From Delphinus delphis (taxonomy: Eukaryota > Chordata > Mammalia > Artiodactyla > Delphinidae): a DNA stretch of 64,000 nucleotides. Of this stretch, positions 32,214 through 44,284 are shown piece after piece (position 1 is the stretch's first letter; each line of letters starts with the position of its first letter). The position numbers and the translations under genes were made by a program. The notes beneath the pieces were generated by a model. It saw only the letters and a program-made list of their open reading frames with translations. It was not told the DNA's origin and ran no database searches. The stretch spans positions 43,362,451 to 43,426,450 of the forward strand of contig NC_082694.2 of assembly GCF_949987515.2 (NCBI RefSeq). The letters are read 5' to 3'.

Positions 32214-32912
32214 CCAAACTACCATATGATCCAGAAATTCCACTTCTAGGTATATATCCAAAGAAAACACTAGTTTGAAAAGATACATGCACCTCAATGT
32301 TCATAGTAGCTTTATTTACAATAGCCAAGATATGCAAGCAAACTAAGTGTCCATCAACAGATAAATGGATAAAGAATATGTGATATATATATAGATAGAT
32401 ATCGATATAGATATAGATAATGGAATACTACTCAGCATAAAAAAGAATGAAATCCTGCCATTTTCAGCAACATTAATGGACCTAGAGGCTATTATGCTTA
32501 GTGAAATAAATCAGACAGAGAAGGACAAATATTGTATGTTATCATTTATATGTGGAATCTAAAAAATACAACAAACGAATGAATATAAGAAAACAGACTC
32601 ACAGATATAGATAACAAACTAGTGGTTATCGGTGGGGAGAGGGAATGGGGGAGGGGCAAGACGGGGTAGGGAATTAAGAGGTACAAACTACTATGTATAA
32701 AGTAAATGAGCTATAAGAATATATTGTACAGCGCAGGGAATATACCCAATATTTTACAATAACTTTAAATGGAGTATAATCTATAAAAATATTGAATCAC
32801 TATGTTGTACAACTGAAACTAATATAATGTTGTAAATCAACTATACTTTAGTAAAAAAGGAAATGACAAAATAAATGTTTTAAATAATAATAAATTAAAA
32901 AAAAAAAGAAAA
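32214..32912 (+). mobile_element. L1 3' end B (plus), head to tail with copy A
   Basis: It opens with 'CAAACTACCATATGATCCAG' and repeats the ORF2 end and 3' untranslated region seen in copy A. It ends with 'GTACAACTGAAACTAATATAATG' and 'CTATACTTTAGTAAAAAAGG', then A-rich sequence to about 32912. A GATA/TATA simple repeat (32384-32418) sits where copy A has its CA repeat. No frame is intact. Confidence 0.88.
32384..32418 (+). repeat. TATA/GATA simple repeat inside L1 copy B
   Basis: GATATATATATAG passes into GATAGATATCGATATAGATATAGATA. It is directly followed by ATGGAATACTACTCAGC, the same L1 context as in copy A. Confidence 0.95.
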
Positions 32913-33390
32913 CCTATGAATTCAAATGAGCATACCTGCCACTTGCCATGGAGAGTCACTGTTGCTCAGAGGCAGTGTTTGAATTCTGCCTGGGATTCCC
33001 ATTCGCTGGGGCCTGCCACTGTCACTTCCACAGGTGAGCCTCACCTTAGGTAAATTCCATCCATGAATGTCCAGACCTGCCTTAACAGACAATTTAAAGG
33101 ATAAACATTTTTGTATCTAAAAGATATATTTATGTTCAAAAGGGTTCACACACACACACAAACTCCTTCTAATAGTAATCCCCACTAGAAGATTTTAAAT
33201 ATGTTTCCTTTTTTTTTATGGTGAGTCAAAGCGTACCCATAAGGTATAAAAATTATGGAATGCAACATGCTTTAGGGCCAGCACAGAAGCCATTTCCTGG
33301 TCATAACCTCTCTCAAAAGACTCCCAGTTGGAATTTAAGGGCCTCTGCCAGCTGCCACTGCTCCTCTAGACTGAGTGGTGTGTAAGAGAA
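32913..33390. other. Unique sequence, nothing recognised
   Basis: A short (CA)n at 33148-33161. No gene or repeat family is recognised. Confidence 0.5.
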
Positions 33391-33394
33391 GCAG

Positions 33395-33575
33395 GAGTCT
33401 CAAACCCAATTCCCCCATTTAGCAGCTGGGCAGGCTTGGGCAGCTCAATTGACCTGTCTCCACCTCCATTTCCTCATCTTTAAAATGGGAATAAAATAAG
33501 GTTATTTAGAAACAGGGTTGTGAAAATTACATGACAATGCTTTTAACCCCCTCACCACGTAATAATCATTAGCTT
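33395..33575 (+). repeat. MIR (plus)
   Basis: 'GGGCAGCTCAATTGACCTGTCTCCACCTCCATTTCCTCATCTTTAAAATGGG' is the MIR core, and it continues to 'GTTGTGAAAATTACATGAC'. The tRNA-like head is decayed. Confidence 0.8.
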
Positions 33576-33579
33576 TGAT

Positions 33580-35690
33580 TATCATTCTCTCTCCTTTCGG
33601 ACCGACAGTGTCTCAAATTAACATAAATTCCTGTTGAGTATGTGCTATAGGCAAGGCTCTGTGTTGGCCACTTAAGTCTTGTTACAGTTAATGGAGATAA
33701 AAGGGTATTAATACTTAATGTAATTATATGACTTTTCTAGAGAAGCGGCCTACAGAGAGCTCAAAGGAGTGACAGAGCCGAAGGCTCACCACGTGAGAGA
33801 CGCGCCTCTGCTGGGCAGCAGCCTAGACACAGGATGTTTGCTGGGATAGGTCCCTGCGCTGGGATAGGGCACCAGCATTTAGCTTGGCAGACTCCCCTCG
33901 CTCCAGCGAATCCCTGGTCCACAGTAAGTGGTCAATAAACAGTTGCTCAAGTTGTTGGATCAGGAAAGGATGAAGCAGAGCAAAGGAAGAGGTCAGGTTC
34001 AAAGGGTTTCCTATAGCTTTTGTTGTTATTTTCTTGTCTGTTTCCCTTTTAAATCTAAAATGCTCTAAGTCCTTTATGGACTCCTTCACCATGTAGGAAG
34101 GTAGAGAGGCATCTTACTCTCCTTGGTATGTGGATATGAGATTACTGAGAGAACATGCATCTAAATTGGAAACCAAAAGGACAAGAGCCACACAAACAAA
34201 ACAACACAACAAAACATTAATTTGGATAAAATTCCATGCAGGTCTCACTCCTTCCACATTTTCATTCACAGAGGTTCCCTTGAAATGGCAAGTTAGATAA
34301 ACTAGTACTTCTATACAAAAAGAGATGTTCGGAGTCCTTCAATAAAATGAACTTAACAATAAGAAGAAAGAGACGTATTATTCTGTGCCCAGAAGGGCCA
34401 CACACCCAGATGGGCTGGCCACAACTCCCATGGACATGCCCCTTGCAGCTCCGCTCCACAGAATCTTCTATTGAGCAGACCCTATCATAAACATGAACCA
34501 AGCACCAATGGCCACAAAGTAAACTGACAGATGAAAAGAACAAAAAGAATTCCCCAGCACAGTTTTGTGAGGCAAAAGAGGGGAAATCCTAGTCTGACTT
34601 CTGAGGTTAGTGACAGTTTAACTTAATAGACTCTTTTTATTGTGCAGAGTAAATATTTCGGGTTAGGAGGAATTCTTTTAAACCTTAAAGTAGGTTAAAG
34701 AAGCCCTTACTACTTCTCATCTGCAACTGGTGCATGGTACATTTGTTAGTTGATGACTCTAAGTAGAACCCAAAAGAAAATATCTTGTCACCTGTGTACA
34801 TGCTGAACTGTGTTTGTTCCTAAACTTCACCCTTTGTTAGATTATCAATTGTCACATAGGTTTACAAAATTAAAATTGGGCTTTTTACTGTCTTTTCACT
34901 CCTTATATTTGCTCTATAACCTTCTTATAATGATTTCCTCATTACAATAATCTCCTTGTATATTGGAATGATTCTTTGGATCGAATTACCTCATGAAGAA
35001 ATCATTTTGATATTTCAGAAATAAAACCCCTTTGGATTGAGTCCAAGAGCCACTATCACTTTAAAACAAATTGGTCTTTGTGACAAGTCATACATTAAGA
35101 CTCTTGGGTGTTTTAACTTAGGTTCTGAAGAACACTCTATCTCCGATACCCAAATGTCAGAATCCTAAACTAAGACCAATTCATTTTTTTAGTTCTGTCT
35201 TGTCTCTAAGTATGAGAAGACACAATATTTTGACAGCTGAGGCACATTCTATATTTACATTTTCACACAAACAAGGCACACTTGCACATTTTATCACCAC
35301 ACAAAATAAACCTAGAGAAACATCTTTCTTCCTGTCCCATACATGTCATTTGGCCATGAGGCATTATTCTTGCCTCCTTATTCTTATTTTTAGAGCAAGC
35401 TGTGTTTTAACTAAACTTTCTTTTTTTCCTGGTTTAATGGTGATCAATTAGATGACTCCTTGCCCTGCACAATGAGAGACCGTCTCCCTCTCTGTATGCT
35501 GTTCTTAATTCCTGAACCCAGAGCTCTTCTTCACTGGGAACAGTTCTTTTTTATTTTGAGACAGAGTATACTGCAAGAACACGCAAACAGATAGGAAAGG
35601 GCCTCCCCAAAGTATGCTCGTTTTGGAACACGCTTGTCGTTAGGATGGTGCAAATCTGCCTGATTATTTTTTATCTAGACTAAACTCCAG
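33580..35690. other. Unique sequence, nothing recognised
   Basis: A long repeat-poor stretch. The short frames at 33823-34092, 34262-34543 and 35200-35451 carry no domain. The part at 33615-33730 may hold a decayed MIR or L2 remnant. No RNA gene signature. Confidence 0.5.
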
Positions 35691-35696
35691 TGAGGA

Positions 35697-35765
35697 TTTT
35701 TTTTTTTTTTTTTGGTTTGGTCTGTCCTTTTTTTTTTTTTTTCTTTTTCTTTTTTTTCTTTTTCT
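35697..35765 (+). repeat. T-rich low-complexity tract
   Basis: Two T runs of about 16 nt are separated by GGTTTGGTCTGTCC, followed by T5-8 runs broken by C. It is not attached to a recognisable SINE or L1 3' end. Confidence 0.9.
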
Positions 35766-35901
35766 GTCTCACAAAAACCAAGTGTTCTCCAGCAATGAGG
35801 CAACAGAAAAAATCAATACTTGCCATGTACCATGTAACCAATAGAATAAGGGGAATGATTTATGTATGGATGGATGCAGCCTGAATCAGCTGGGGCCTCG
35901 C

Positions 35902-35956
35902 ACAGAGAGAGAGAAAGAGAGAGAGGGAGAGACAGAGAGAGAGAGAGAGAGAACAG
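35902..35956 (+). repeat. (GA)n low-complexity repeat
   Basis: GAGA units with AAAG, GGG and CAG interruptions over about 55 bp. Confidence 0.92.
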
Positions 35957-35964
35957 AGGGAGGT

Positions 35965-38955
35965 GGGGTGCGAGCTGAACTGCGGTGATTATTTCTACAG
36001 TGTGGCCAGATTTTTTTTCCTGCAGCAATAATCCCCTTCTCCAGCACTGCAGGACAGAGGGAAAGCCTGCAATCTGTGGAATATATGATGGCTCAGCTCT
36101 CCCTCCTTTCCTCAGAGTCCTGATGCCTTGTTCATACTAAGGTACACTGAGAAGGGGAAGATGATGTATGGCCTGTAGCCCTTCAACCTTCCAGTCATCT
36201 CCATCCTAAGAAAGGCTAGTGATGGGTCGACAGCACTAGTTGACAGAGAGTCAAATTATCAACAGGATTTAAAAACAATAAAACGTTCCAGCACCGCTTC
36301 CTAAGAAGACCAGCAGGAAGGGCTTACAGACAAGAACTACTCTATACTCCATGAGTTTCTGCTGGAAATATAGTTTGGTTAACTGGAAATCCAGAGCACT
36401 GCAGCATTTAAAGGTATTTAATCTTGAAGGTAACTTTTAGGGTAACTGATACTCTTGCTGAAAGCTTAGATATTAACTGTACTTATGTGCTTGTGGTGTG
36501 AAGGTGCAACTAGACGGCACCGAATCCAGCTACTTCCTAGCTGGATACATGGCACTATTGTATATGGAATTCTGGTGGCTGGGACTTTAAACTGGGTTAA
36601 ACGTTTGCTTTAGAATGACATAATATACAGATTTAAATGACATGTTTTATTAAATTCCTACTCCCTGCTTCAAACTCAGGATGAACCATGTAAGACTTTG
36701 TGAAAGGCATATATGACCATTTCTTGGGAATATCTTTGTTTTTTGAAATGTATTTAAATAGATCTAAATTTATTTTTGTAAATTACCTTCCTTCTACATT
36801 GTGCTTGAAACTCTAGGGAGCTTAACAGCATTATATTTCTATCAGTCTGTTGAAAAAGACTGAAATATGTCCTTTTATGAGGAACATTGATACCATATAA
36901 TTTTTAACAATGTTTTTTGCATCCTTTAACCCAAATACAGTGTTAATATCACAGTTAGGTATTCCCCTAAAATATCCTATGTTCAATATATGATCTATTA
37001 CACTGCACATAATACTTGGAAAGATATTTTAAATACAGAATGTAGCAAAATAATGCCATGCCATTAATGTATGCTTAATTTGGAGCTGGTAGTATTAATA
37101 CCCATAAGCTGTTAAAATAGCTTTTTATTCCCCCTTCAGTTGAAAGTATCCATTCAACTCAACATTACTGTACACTCTGTTGACAAAATATCATGTTGCT
37201 TTTTCAAATATGTATGTTCTCTAAAAATTATCTTAAATTCTCATAACAAAATTCCATGTTGTTTTTTAAATACATATATTCAAAGTGTACAGAATGGCAA
37301 TTTTAACATTTTTCCAAATATATATTTGTTATCTAGTTTTTTCTTTCATTTATTGCATAACTATCTTTTTGTTTCTGGAATATTGTATTTAGTCCCTCAT
37401 TTACATTTATTTAGCAGTACATTTATTTAGCAGTCGTGTGCATACATAGGATTAAGGATTAGAAGCAAAGAGTAGAGAACTAGAAAAGTATATAGAACTA
37501 TTCTCGGTAGTCTTCATCTTTTAAATGACTCTTCATACTTTAATATCATTTTTTATGGGTGTTATTGAAGAGCAGTTAAGTTGAAACACTATTAGTTATA
37601 AATCAGTAATACTCTCATGTCTTCATTTAAATACCTAGTCACTGAGAGATTTGATCTACCCTGTTCTTTGCAAAACTATTTTGGGAAGATTTCTATGTAA
37701 ATTAAATAAATGCATATGATGTCTTTCCTCTAAACAAAATTAGAGCAATAAAAATGCAGTCCACAAGTAAACTATATGTAGTAAGACATCTTTCAGTAAT
37801 TTTAATACAAAACTGATGACCCAAACCAGCAGAAAGTATGCACAATTATTTTGAATGGGGGAGGCCAAGTAGATATCTGCTGCCTTCACATAAGGACAGA
37901 TAAACCTTGTTTTTTACCTTTTGATCTGGATCATCATTCTCTCTTTCACTCTTCTATTGGCCCAAACAGGTAAAACAACAGAAACCCCTTACCGTCTTCA
38001 CTTTTGGTTCCACTGCCTCAGTCAAGCTGTCCAGCTGAGGGTTAATAAACACAGAAAATCTGGAGATGGTCCCAATATAGTGAGGACCTTGAAGACCAAG
38101 ATCAACGCTGCAGGTACCACAGCCAGAAGGAACATTATTAGTGCCCTACAAGCAGGTATGGGCTCCCCCAGAAAACTAAAGCACACGGGAATGAAGAAGC
38201 ATGATCACAAGCAAGGTGCTGCTGAACTCTAAGGTAAGCACAAGCAGGACCTTGTTGCAGGTTTATTTTTAGAGATGTGTTGCCGCCACTTAAGAAAAAC
38301 TGTTACCTATAGCAGAGAAAAAGAGTAAAAGTCTGCCAAAGGCCACAGTTTATTTAAGTCAAGCCACGTCTACTATATTATTTGAGATGGGCCTTAAGGC
38401 CGCAGGTACCGGAGTGTCGGCACACAGAGAATTCTGGCCCCAACAATAGGAGAAACACGGAGAATGAGTGATAAACTAACTGCAGTTAGGAGATGAGTAA
38501 ACAGGAAGCCCAAGAATTGGATTTCATTGTTAGTTAACAGATTGCAAACAGCATCCTTTTGTTTGAAAAGTTTATATCTATTAAACATAACTTTCCAAGT
38601 TCTAATAAAAGCTGAATAATCCTTCTCCCCAGTTCGAGAGTAAGTTCCTGTAAACACCTGGAGTTAAAATGCATAAATGAAACTCAGGTTGGCATCTTAT
38701 GCCATGACAAAAAAAATAAATAAAAATCTTCTCATTGTGAACGGGGTCTTCAGTAGACATCTGCTATGCTTTTTTTCCTTTATCGGTGGTTAGTTTCACT
38801 GATGAAATAACCGTTAAAGAGAAAATCAATATCTGAGCTTATCCACCTGCTTTGTTTTAGTACCTCAAATTATTTTAAAAACTGATTAACACGAATAACT
38901 CACTATTTAGGAAATACAACAAATGAGTGTTTCACATTGCTACTCTAGCATCCAC
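35965..38955. other. Unique AT-rich sequence, no repeat recognised for about 3 kb
   Basis: This is the longest stretch in the window without any recognised transposon. The frames at 37140-37430 and 37921-38232 lack domains, and the second opens without an ATG at its start. It could include conserved non-coding sequence, which sequence alone cannot show. Confidence 0.5.
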
Positions 38956-38962
38956 AGAAGGA

Positions 38963-39042
<80 letters not shown>

Positions 39043-39115
39043 AAAAGAAAGGGGGGGAGGGAGGGAGGGAGGGAGGGAGGGAGGAAGGAAGGAAGGAAGG
39101 AAGGAAGGGAAAAGG
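38956..39115 (+). repeat. 160-nt pure purine compound repeat (GAAA)21-(GGGA)n-(GGAA)n
   Basis: Every base on the plus strand from 38956 to 39115 is A or G. It is built as (GAAA) for 84 bp (38961-39044), then AAGAAA and a G7 run, GAGG units to about 39083, and GGAA units to about 39108. All three frames give low-complexity peptides, so the 95-, 63- and 66-codon frames here are not genes. Confidence 0.98.
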
Positions 39116-41220
39116 TAATATCCAGTTCTCATTTACTTAACGATTCATTAATCCACATAATAGAAATAAATGAAAGAGCTAATAAAAACATCCACATTTT
39201 TACTTTCTAAAAGTCTAATTTCATCCTTGCACTAAAATGAAAAATAAAATAAACGAAAACATTCTAATGTGAAAAATCAATATTATTACTTCTAAAGAAG
39301 TCTGTTTATACCTGAGAGAGAACTTTCAGGCTCTCCATAAAAGAACTGTCTCTCACTCACTTGGTTTCTTTTTCCTTCAATTAGCCTATAGCAGCCAGAG
39401 CATCTTGGGCTAGTCTAGTTTAATCTGAACATAATTGGATGGCAAGTTTCTATTCTCTAATGTGAATGAACTCACCTTAAAAACACATAGAACTTAGATT
39501 CTATTTAACATAAAGGTTAAATAAGGACAACAAAAAGTGACATTGCATTTCTGTTCACTGATATGCTATTAAATATGATTACCTATACTTTCCAGACCTT
39601 GCCTAGGCATGGAAGCACAGGCAACATCTGCTGAAAATATTCAAAGACAGATGCCCAAACCTGTACCTCAACTGATTTGCCTGGTAGCGTGAGCTTCCTA
39701 GGCCCTCATCCTGGCTGTTCGCATTTGCATCTGTATAGATTATGTGAAGATATAGATCCTCTCAGAAAGCTGTCTAGTTCTAGCTACAACTTAATGGTTT
39801 TACTGTATGGGCTGCTTCATTTATTTGACCAGAATTTTTCTCCTATAAGATCTAAATGAGAGCCCATCCTCCCCCCTCCCCAGGGAATAATGCAAAAGAT
39901 GGGAGGTTCTTAATAAAACAATTAATCGTGATAAATTTCTGGTTTTTGCTCCTTCGGCCAGGGCTATTTCCATGGCAACATCCTCTCATCCTATTGTTGG
40001 GTTGTTCTTCATTCACACAGCAGGTTAAGCCCAGGGCAGCGAGGGCAAGCTGATGGTCAGCCTTTATTTTCTCCGGCCCTTCAACAAAGGTTAGTTGAGG
40101 TCACCAGAAGCCAAAGGGTAATTACTTTTCCTCCATAGGGTTAAAGGTACACAGATTGCTATTGCGACAACTGTATGGATGACCTTCAGCTTTTGACGCT
40201 CAATCTTCTTTTCTTTCATCAGAGTGAATAAGTGTGATATAAAAGTGGTGATGCACCCCCATGCCTGAAATTCAGAATAGAAAGCCAAACGTCTTTTTAT
40301 TTTGTAAAGCTACTATCTATTAGTATAATATACTCTTGGAATCAATTGGAAAACCCAATGCATAAAAGGTTTCCTATCCCTTAAATAGGAAAAAACAAAA
40401 CAAAACTAAAAGCCTCATGGCAGAAAATTGCAGCTGTTCACTGGCTTTCTTATTTAGTTATTTTGATATTCATAATTTCCCAGGCTTCAGTCATCTTCCT
40501 GAGGGTGTGTTCTTTAAGGCTGAGAAGCAAATGGAAGGTTTCCTGGCTCCTCGAAGCATCTGGGGCTCTATTTTTTCCCTTCAAACATCAATTGCGACCT
40601 TGTCCCTCTAAAACTGACTAAAAGTCAGATTGAAATGAGTTTTCTCTCTTTGCTTCTCTATTCTCAAAGAAAGACAGCCTCTAAATTAATTTTCAGGGGT
40701 ATGGAGGGAGATCTTTTGAAAATGAGTGATTAAGACACTTTGCCCACTAATTTGAAGAGCCACTTTGAGATTCGGGCTAGTTATTTTAATCTGGAATGTC
40801 AAAAAAATGATTATTATCATTTTGGGGGGGGGCTCCCAAAATGGAGCCAACCACCAGCCTGATGGATGCATTTGCCATGGGTCTACCACCAGGCAAAGAG
40901 ATTTTCAGCTCCCTGGACATGATGGCTTTGCTAATGGTTCATCTCAACAGACACACAGAAGGGAGCCTGAGCCCCTTCATGGGAGATGGGTTAACATCAC
41001 CTGAAAGAGCCACTTGGCCCAGTCTGCAGCCTTAGCCACAAGGAACCATTCCCCTGAGTCTCATCGTCTTTGTCCAAGAAGTTGCCTTGGTGAGAGGAGC
41101 ATAAAGGGAAGTGAGAGTAGACTGCCCCCGACTCCCACCTCAAGAGGAAGGCGGAGACATTTTTTTCTGTCCCCTTCTCAGATTCACCCTCCTGTGATCT
41201 GAGAGTAACCAGCCACTTCA
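39116..41220. other. Unique sequence; possible regulatory element near 39.94-40.16 kb
   Basis: No repeat family is recognised. The part at 39940-40160 has closely spaced motifs: CCATGGCAAC (the right half resembles an RFX X-box), ATTGTT and AACAAAGG (SOX-type), and GAGGTCA (nuclear-receptor half site). The ATG-initiated 64-codon frame at 40841-41035 has no recognised domain. Confidence 0.4.
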
Positions 41221-41224
41221 TTCC

Positions 41225-41590
41225 CCTGCAGTCCTCTGTCTCCCCCCGTCAGTACTGGCCTAGCTGCCTCTCCAGCCCTTCCCTCACACTCTTCGTATTG
41301 AGTCATCCTTCTGCTCACGAGCTCCCTGGAAATCTCTGGATCCACCTCTCAAGATTAGCACTCTGGTTGCTTCATCAGCTGGTCCCTCCATTTGGCCTCT
41401 CCCTGTTGGCCACTCTGCCTTAGTCAAGCAACCTGCAGCCTCCTCTGTGTGACTTCACCCTCCCTGGGCTTTCACCACCCTCTCTAAATGCCAGTCCTCT
41501 CAATTCCTCCTCCTTTGAAACGTTCGTTTAAAGTTTTGTTACTTCAGGAATTCCTCCATATTTTATCCCCTGCTACATCTAAATAAATTA
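41225..41590 (+). repeat. Possible L2-like fragment (plus)
   Basis: A pyrimidine-rich, 'CCTCTCCAGCCCTTCCCTCACACTC ... CTCCTTTGAAACG' type progression is reminiscent of old L2 ORF/3' sequence. The characteristic 3' terminus is missing, so the call is tentative. Confidence 0.3.
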
Positions 41591-43325
41591 AATACATTTA
41601 ATAAAGTATTATATATCTATTATATATAACATATCATACAAATAATTATATAATAAGGCTGTAGAAAATGCATCTAAATATCAAATCTTATTAAATAGCA
41701 ACTTTTAAAAGAACTAAAGCCTTAAATTATCCCCATTTACAAATACCTGGGTCTCTTACAACACTACTGTTTTATAAGAGACAATTCATCACATAGTTAC
41801 TGTCAGTAATTATCTTGGCAAGTTCTATTTTTTTCACTTTTCTTTATTCTCTATTGTCCTTTCTACATCTCTACAGAGTCCTGCCATTCTTGAGAGTGAA
41901 ACATTTTGTTATCATATCACAATCTCCCCAAATACTCTCCTTGCTCTCAATGAGCAAAATCTGCTGTTATTAACTGATGATTAAGGGGATAACAGAAAAT
42001 AAAACAAAATATAACCACACCCAGAGACATTTTATTTTAGAAGGGATTCCTGAAGTCCTCAAAACCCATAGAGCACAGTTCTAGATATGGAATAGTCAGT
42101 GGTAGAGATAATATTTGGAAAAGAAGGTAAGAGACCTAAGAAGGCATGCATCAGGGTCTAGCATGTGACCTGCATACATATAACCAGATGAAAGAAGGAA
42201 GGGGAATATCTACAACTGCCCACAGCAAGCTGACAGCAGTGCCCCTCACTGGTAAAGAAATTGCCCTTTCCTCAGTTATAGACCAAAGCCAAAAGGACCA
42301 ATTGTATTCTCAGGTCAGGGCTCCCTGATAGGGGCATTTAAAGAAGGCAGGGCTATGAACTCCTAAAGCTGGTTCTAGGCTGGTTAGCTGGGGCTCAAAG
42401 AAGTATTAGGGAGAGTGATCAGTTCACACGAGGTAAACCTTAGGAAAGTTACTCTCTCCCTTTCTGCATAATTCCTCTCCTTTCTCATTCCCTCCTCACC
42501 ATCCCCAACTGCCCCAGCTGCCCAGAGTCCCATCTCACATGGGGGTTTTAACATCAGTGGGCCATATTTTCCCCTGATCTGTTAAGAAAGATACCTGGAT
42601 GAAATATTTAGCCATAAACAAGGCATCTCTAATGATGGCACTTCAGGCATTTTGGATTTTGATGAGGGAGATATTTAGAAGTATCACCTTCTGAGGTCCT
42701 GCCAGGTGACCCTTTGAGTGCTCTCCAGGCCAGTGACAAATTGAAAGCAAAGCACCGGGGTTACATTAGTTCAAATCTTCTAGCAACAGAACAAGTCACT
42801 CACTTTCATTCATTCCAAAATGGACATGAAATTCTTCCTCTTTAGGCAATAAACTCAAGCACTTACCCTTAGCTTCTTACTATTTTTAAAAGCTCCTTTT
42901 TTCCTCTTGAAATACAGAGCCATTGGATTCTCTGCCTTATAGTAGGCTTCTCTCTTTCTCACTTTGTAGATAAAGTGTTACTAAAAGGTTAAACATAGAG
43001 GAATTTTCACAATCACAATCAGCTCTTCCTCATGTGCCAGAAATAGATGTGACTTGTCATCTCCTCTAACTGGTATCTTCACATGTGGGTTGTAAGGATG
43101 TCTCCTACAGAACCTGCTGCAGAAATGCCTCTAGTAGTTGTTGAGCAGCTACAGAGAGTGATAGGGAAGCACCGTGGTCCAGAGCATCAGGTTCAGTGTC
43201 AAATGAGTGATGAGTGCTCAGGGGTCCAGCACTGGTCACCTGGCATCTCGGGGTGATGTGGTGTTCTAAAGCTTGGAGCACTGCCAGGGCTGACATGAGA
43301 CAGGACCTGGAAAGATGACTGTAAC
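41591..43325. other. Unique sequence, nothing recognised
   Basis: An AT-rich run (41600-41660, TATATATCTATTATATATAAC) is followed by ordinary sequence. No gene, RNA or repeat family is recognised. Confidence 0.5.
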
Positions 43326-43485
43326 ACAGTGCTCCTCAAATTGTAGCATGCATAAGAAGCACAGATTGGTGGATCTCACCTCTTGAGAAGCTGATTCAGT
43401 AGGCCCCCAGATCTGCATTTCTAATAAGATGCCAGGTGATGAGGATGCTCCCCAGCTGTGGCCCCACTTGGAGGAGTACTATGAT
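43326..43485 (+). mobile_element. MER5A-like hAT fossil
   Basis: Start 'CAGTGCTCCTCAAATTGTAGCATGCATAAGAAGC', then 'GCTGATTCAGTAGGCCCCCAGATCTGCATTTCTAATAAG'. It ends around 'CCCCACTTGGAGGAGTAC'. Non-coding. Confidence 0.8.
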
Positions 43486-43639
43486 AGATTTCCCTTCTCT
43501 GGATTTCACTCCTTGTACCTCTAAAATGTACCACCACCTTTCCACTGTGCAAAGGGTTTCTCACTTGTTCAGAAATGCTTGTGATTTCTAGACATCACTC
43601 TTTTACCTTCTTGTCCTCTGCTCTGGTTCTCACTTCATT

Positions 43640-43971
43640 ACTTTTTAATTAATTAATTTTATTTATTTTATTTTTGGCTACATTGGGTCTTCGTTGCTGC
43701 ACGTGGGCTTTCTCTAGTTGCAGTGCGCGAGCTTCTCATTGCAGTGGCTTCTCTTGTTACGGAACATGGGCTCAAGGCACATGGGTTTCAGTAGTTGCAG
43801 CACATGGGCTCAGTAGTTGTGGCTTGCAGGCTGTAGAGCACAGGCTCAGTAGTTATGGTGTAAGGGCTTAGTTGCTCCACAGCTTGTGGGATCTTCCTGG
43901 ACCAGGGCTCGAACCCGTGTCCCCTGCATTGGCAGGCGGATTCTTATCCACTGCACCAACCAGAGGAGTCC
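43640..43971 (-). mobile_element. Longer CHR-type SINE (minus)
   Basis: The reversed tail is TTTTTAATTAATTAATTTTATTTATTTTATTTTTGGC. The body is of the 'CTTTCTCTAGTTGCAGTGCGCG' type, and the end is CACCAACCAGAGGAGTCC. The TSD TCTCACTTCATT is at 43628-43639 and 43972-43983. The body is clearly diverged (many CpG-to-TpG changes), so it is older than the 210-bp copies. Confidence 0.95.
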
Positions 43972-44284
43972 TCTCACTTCATTTTGACATAGTCTCCTAG
44001 TTTGTATGGATTATATGGGCCCATAAGAATAGCACTTTTCCTATTTTATTCAACTACAAAGCAACTCTATTTTCCTACTGTTAAGGAGGAAAATGTCTTG
44101 CCTTTCACCATCATTCTCTATATCCAGAGAAGCCCTTTCCATAAATTCCAAATCCTCACCTCTCTGCCAGCACTTAGGTGGTCCTTTCTCTTCTCCGATC
44201 TTAGATGAGCTAAGAGATTGCCAAGACATACAAAGAGACATAATCCCTTTCCCAGGAAGCTTGTACTGTTGTGTAACAACTTAG

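Noticed and set aside
37921..38232. 103-codon plus-strand frame with hydrophobic start and basic end
   Set aside because: It opens at TTG, not ATG. It resembles no family I know and has no acceptor-donor pair that would make it an exon.
38923..39210. Frames encoding long Lys/Glu-Arg repeats
   Set aside because: They are translations of the purine tetranucleotide tract, not protein.
40841..41035. 64-codon ATG-initiated frame that reads smoothly
   Set aside because: No domain and no introns or poly-A tail, and a competing frame of 79 codons covers the same bases. Too short to support alone.
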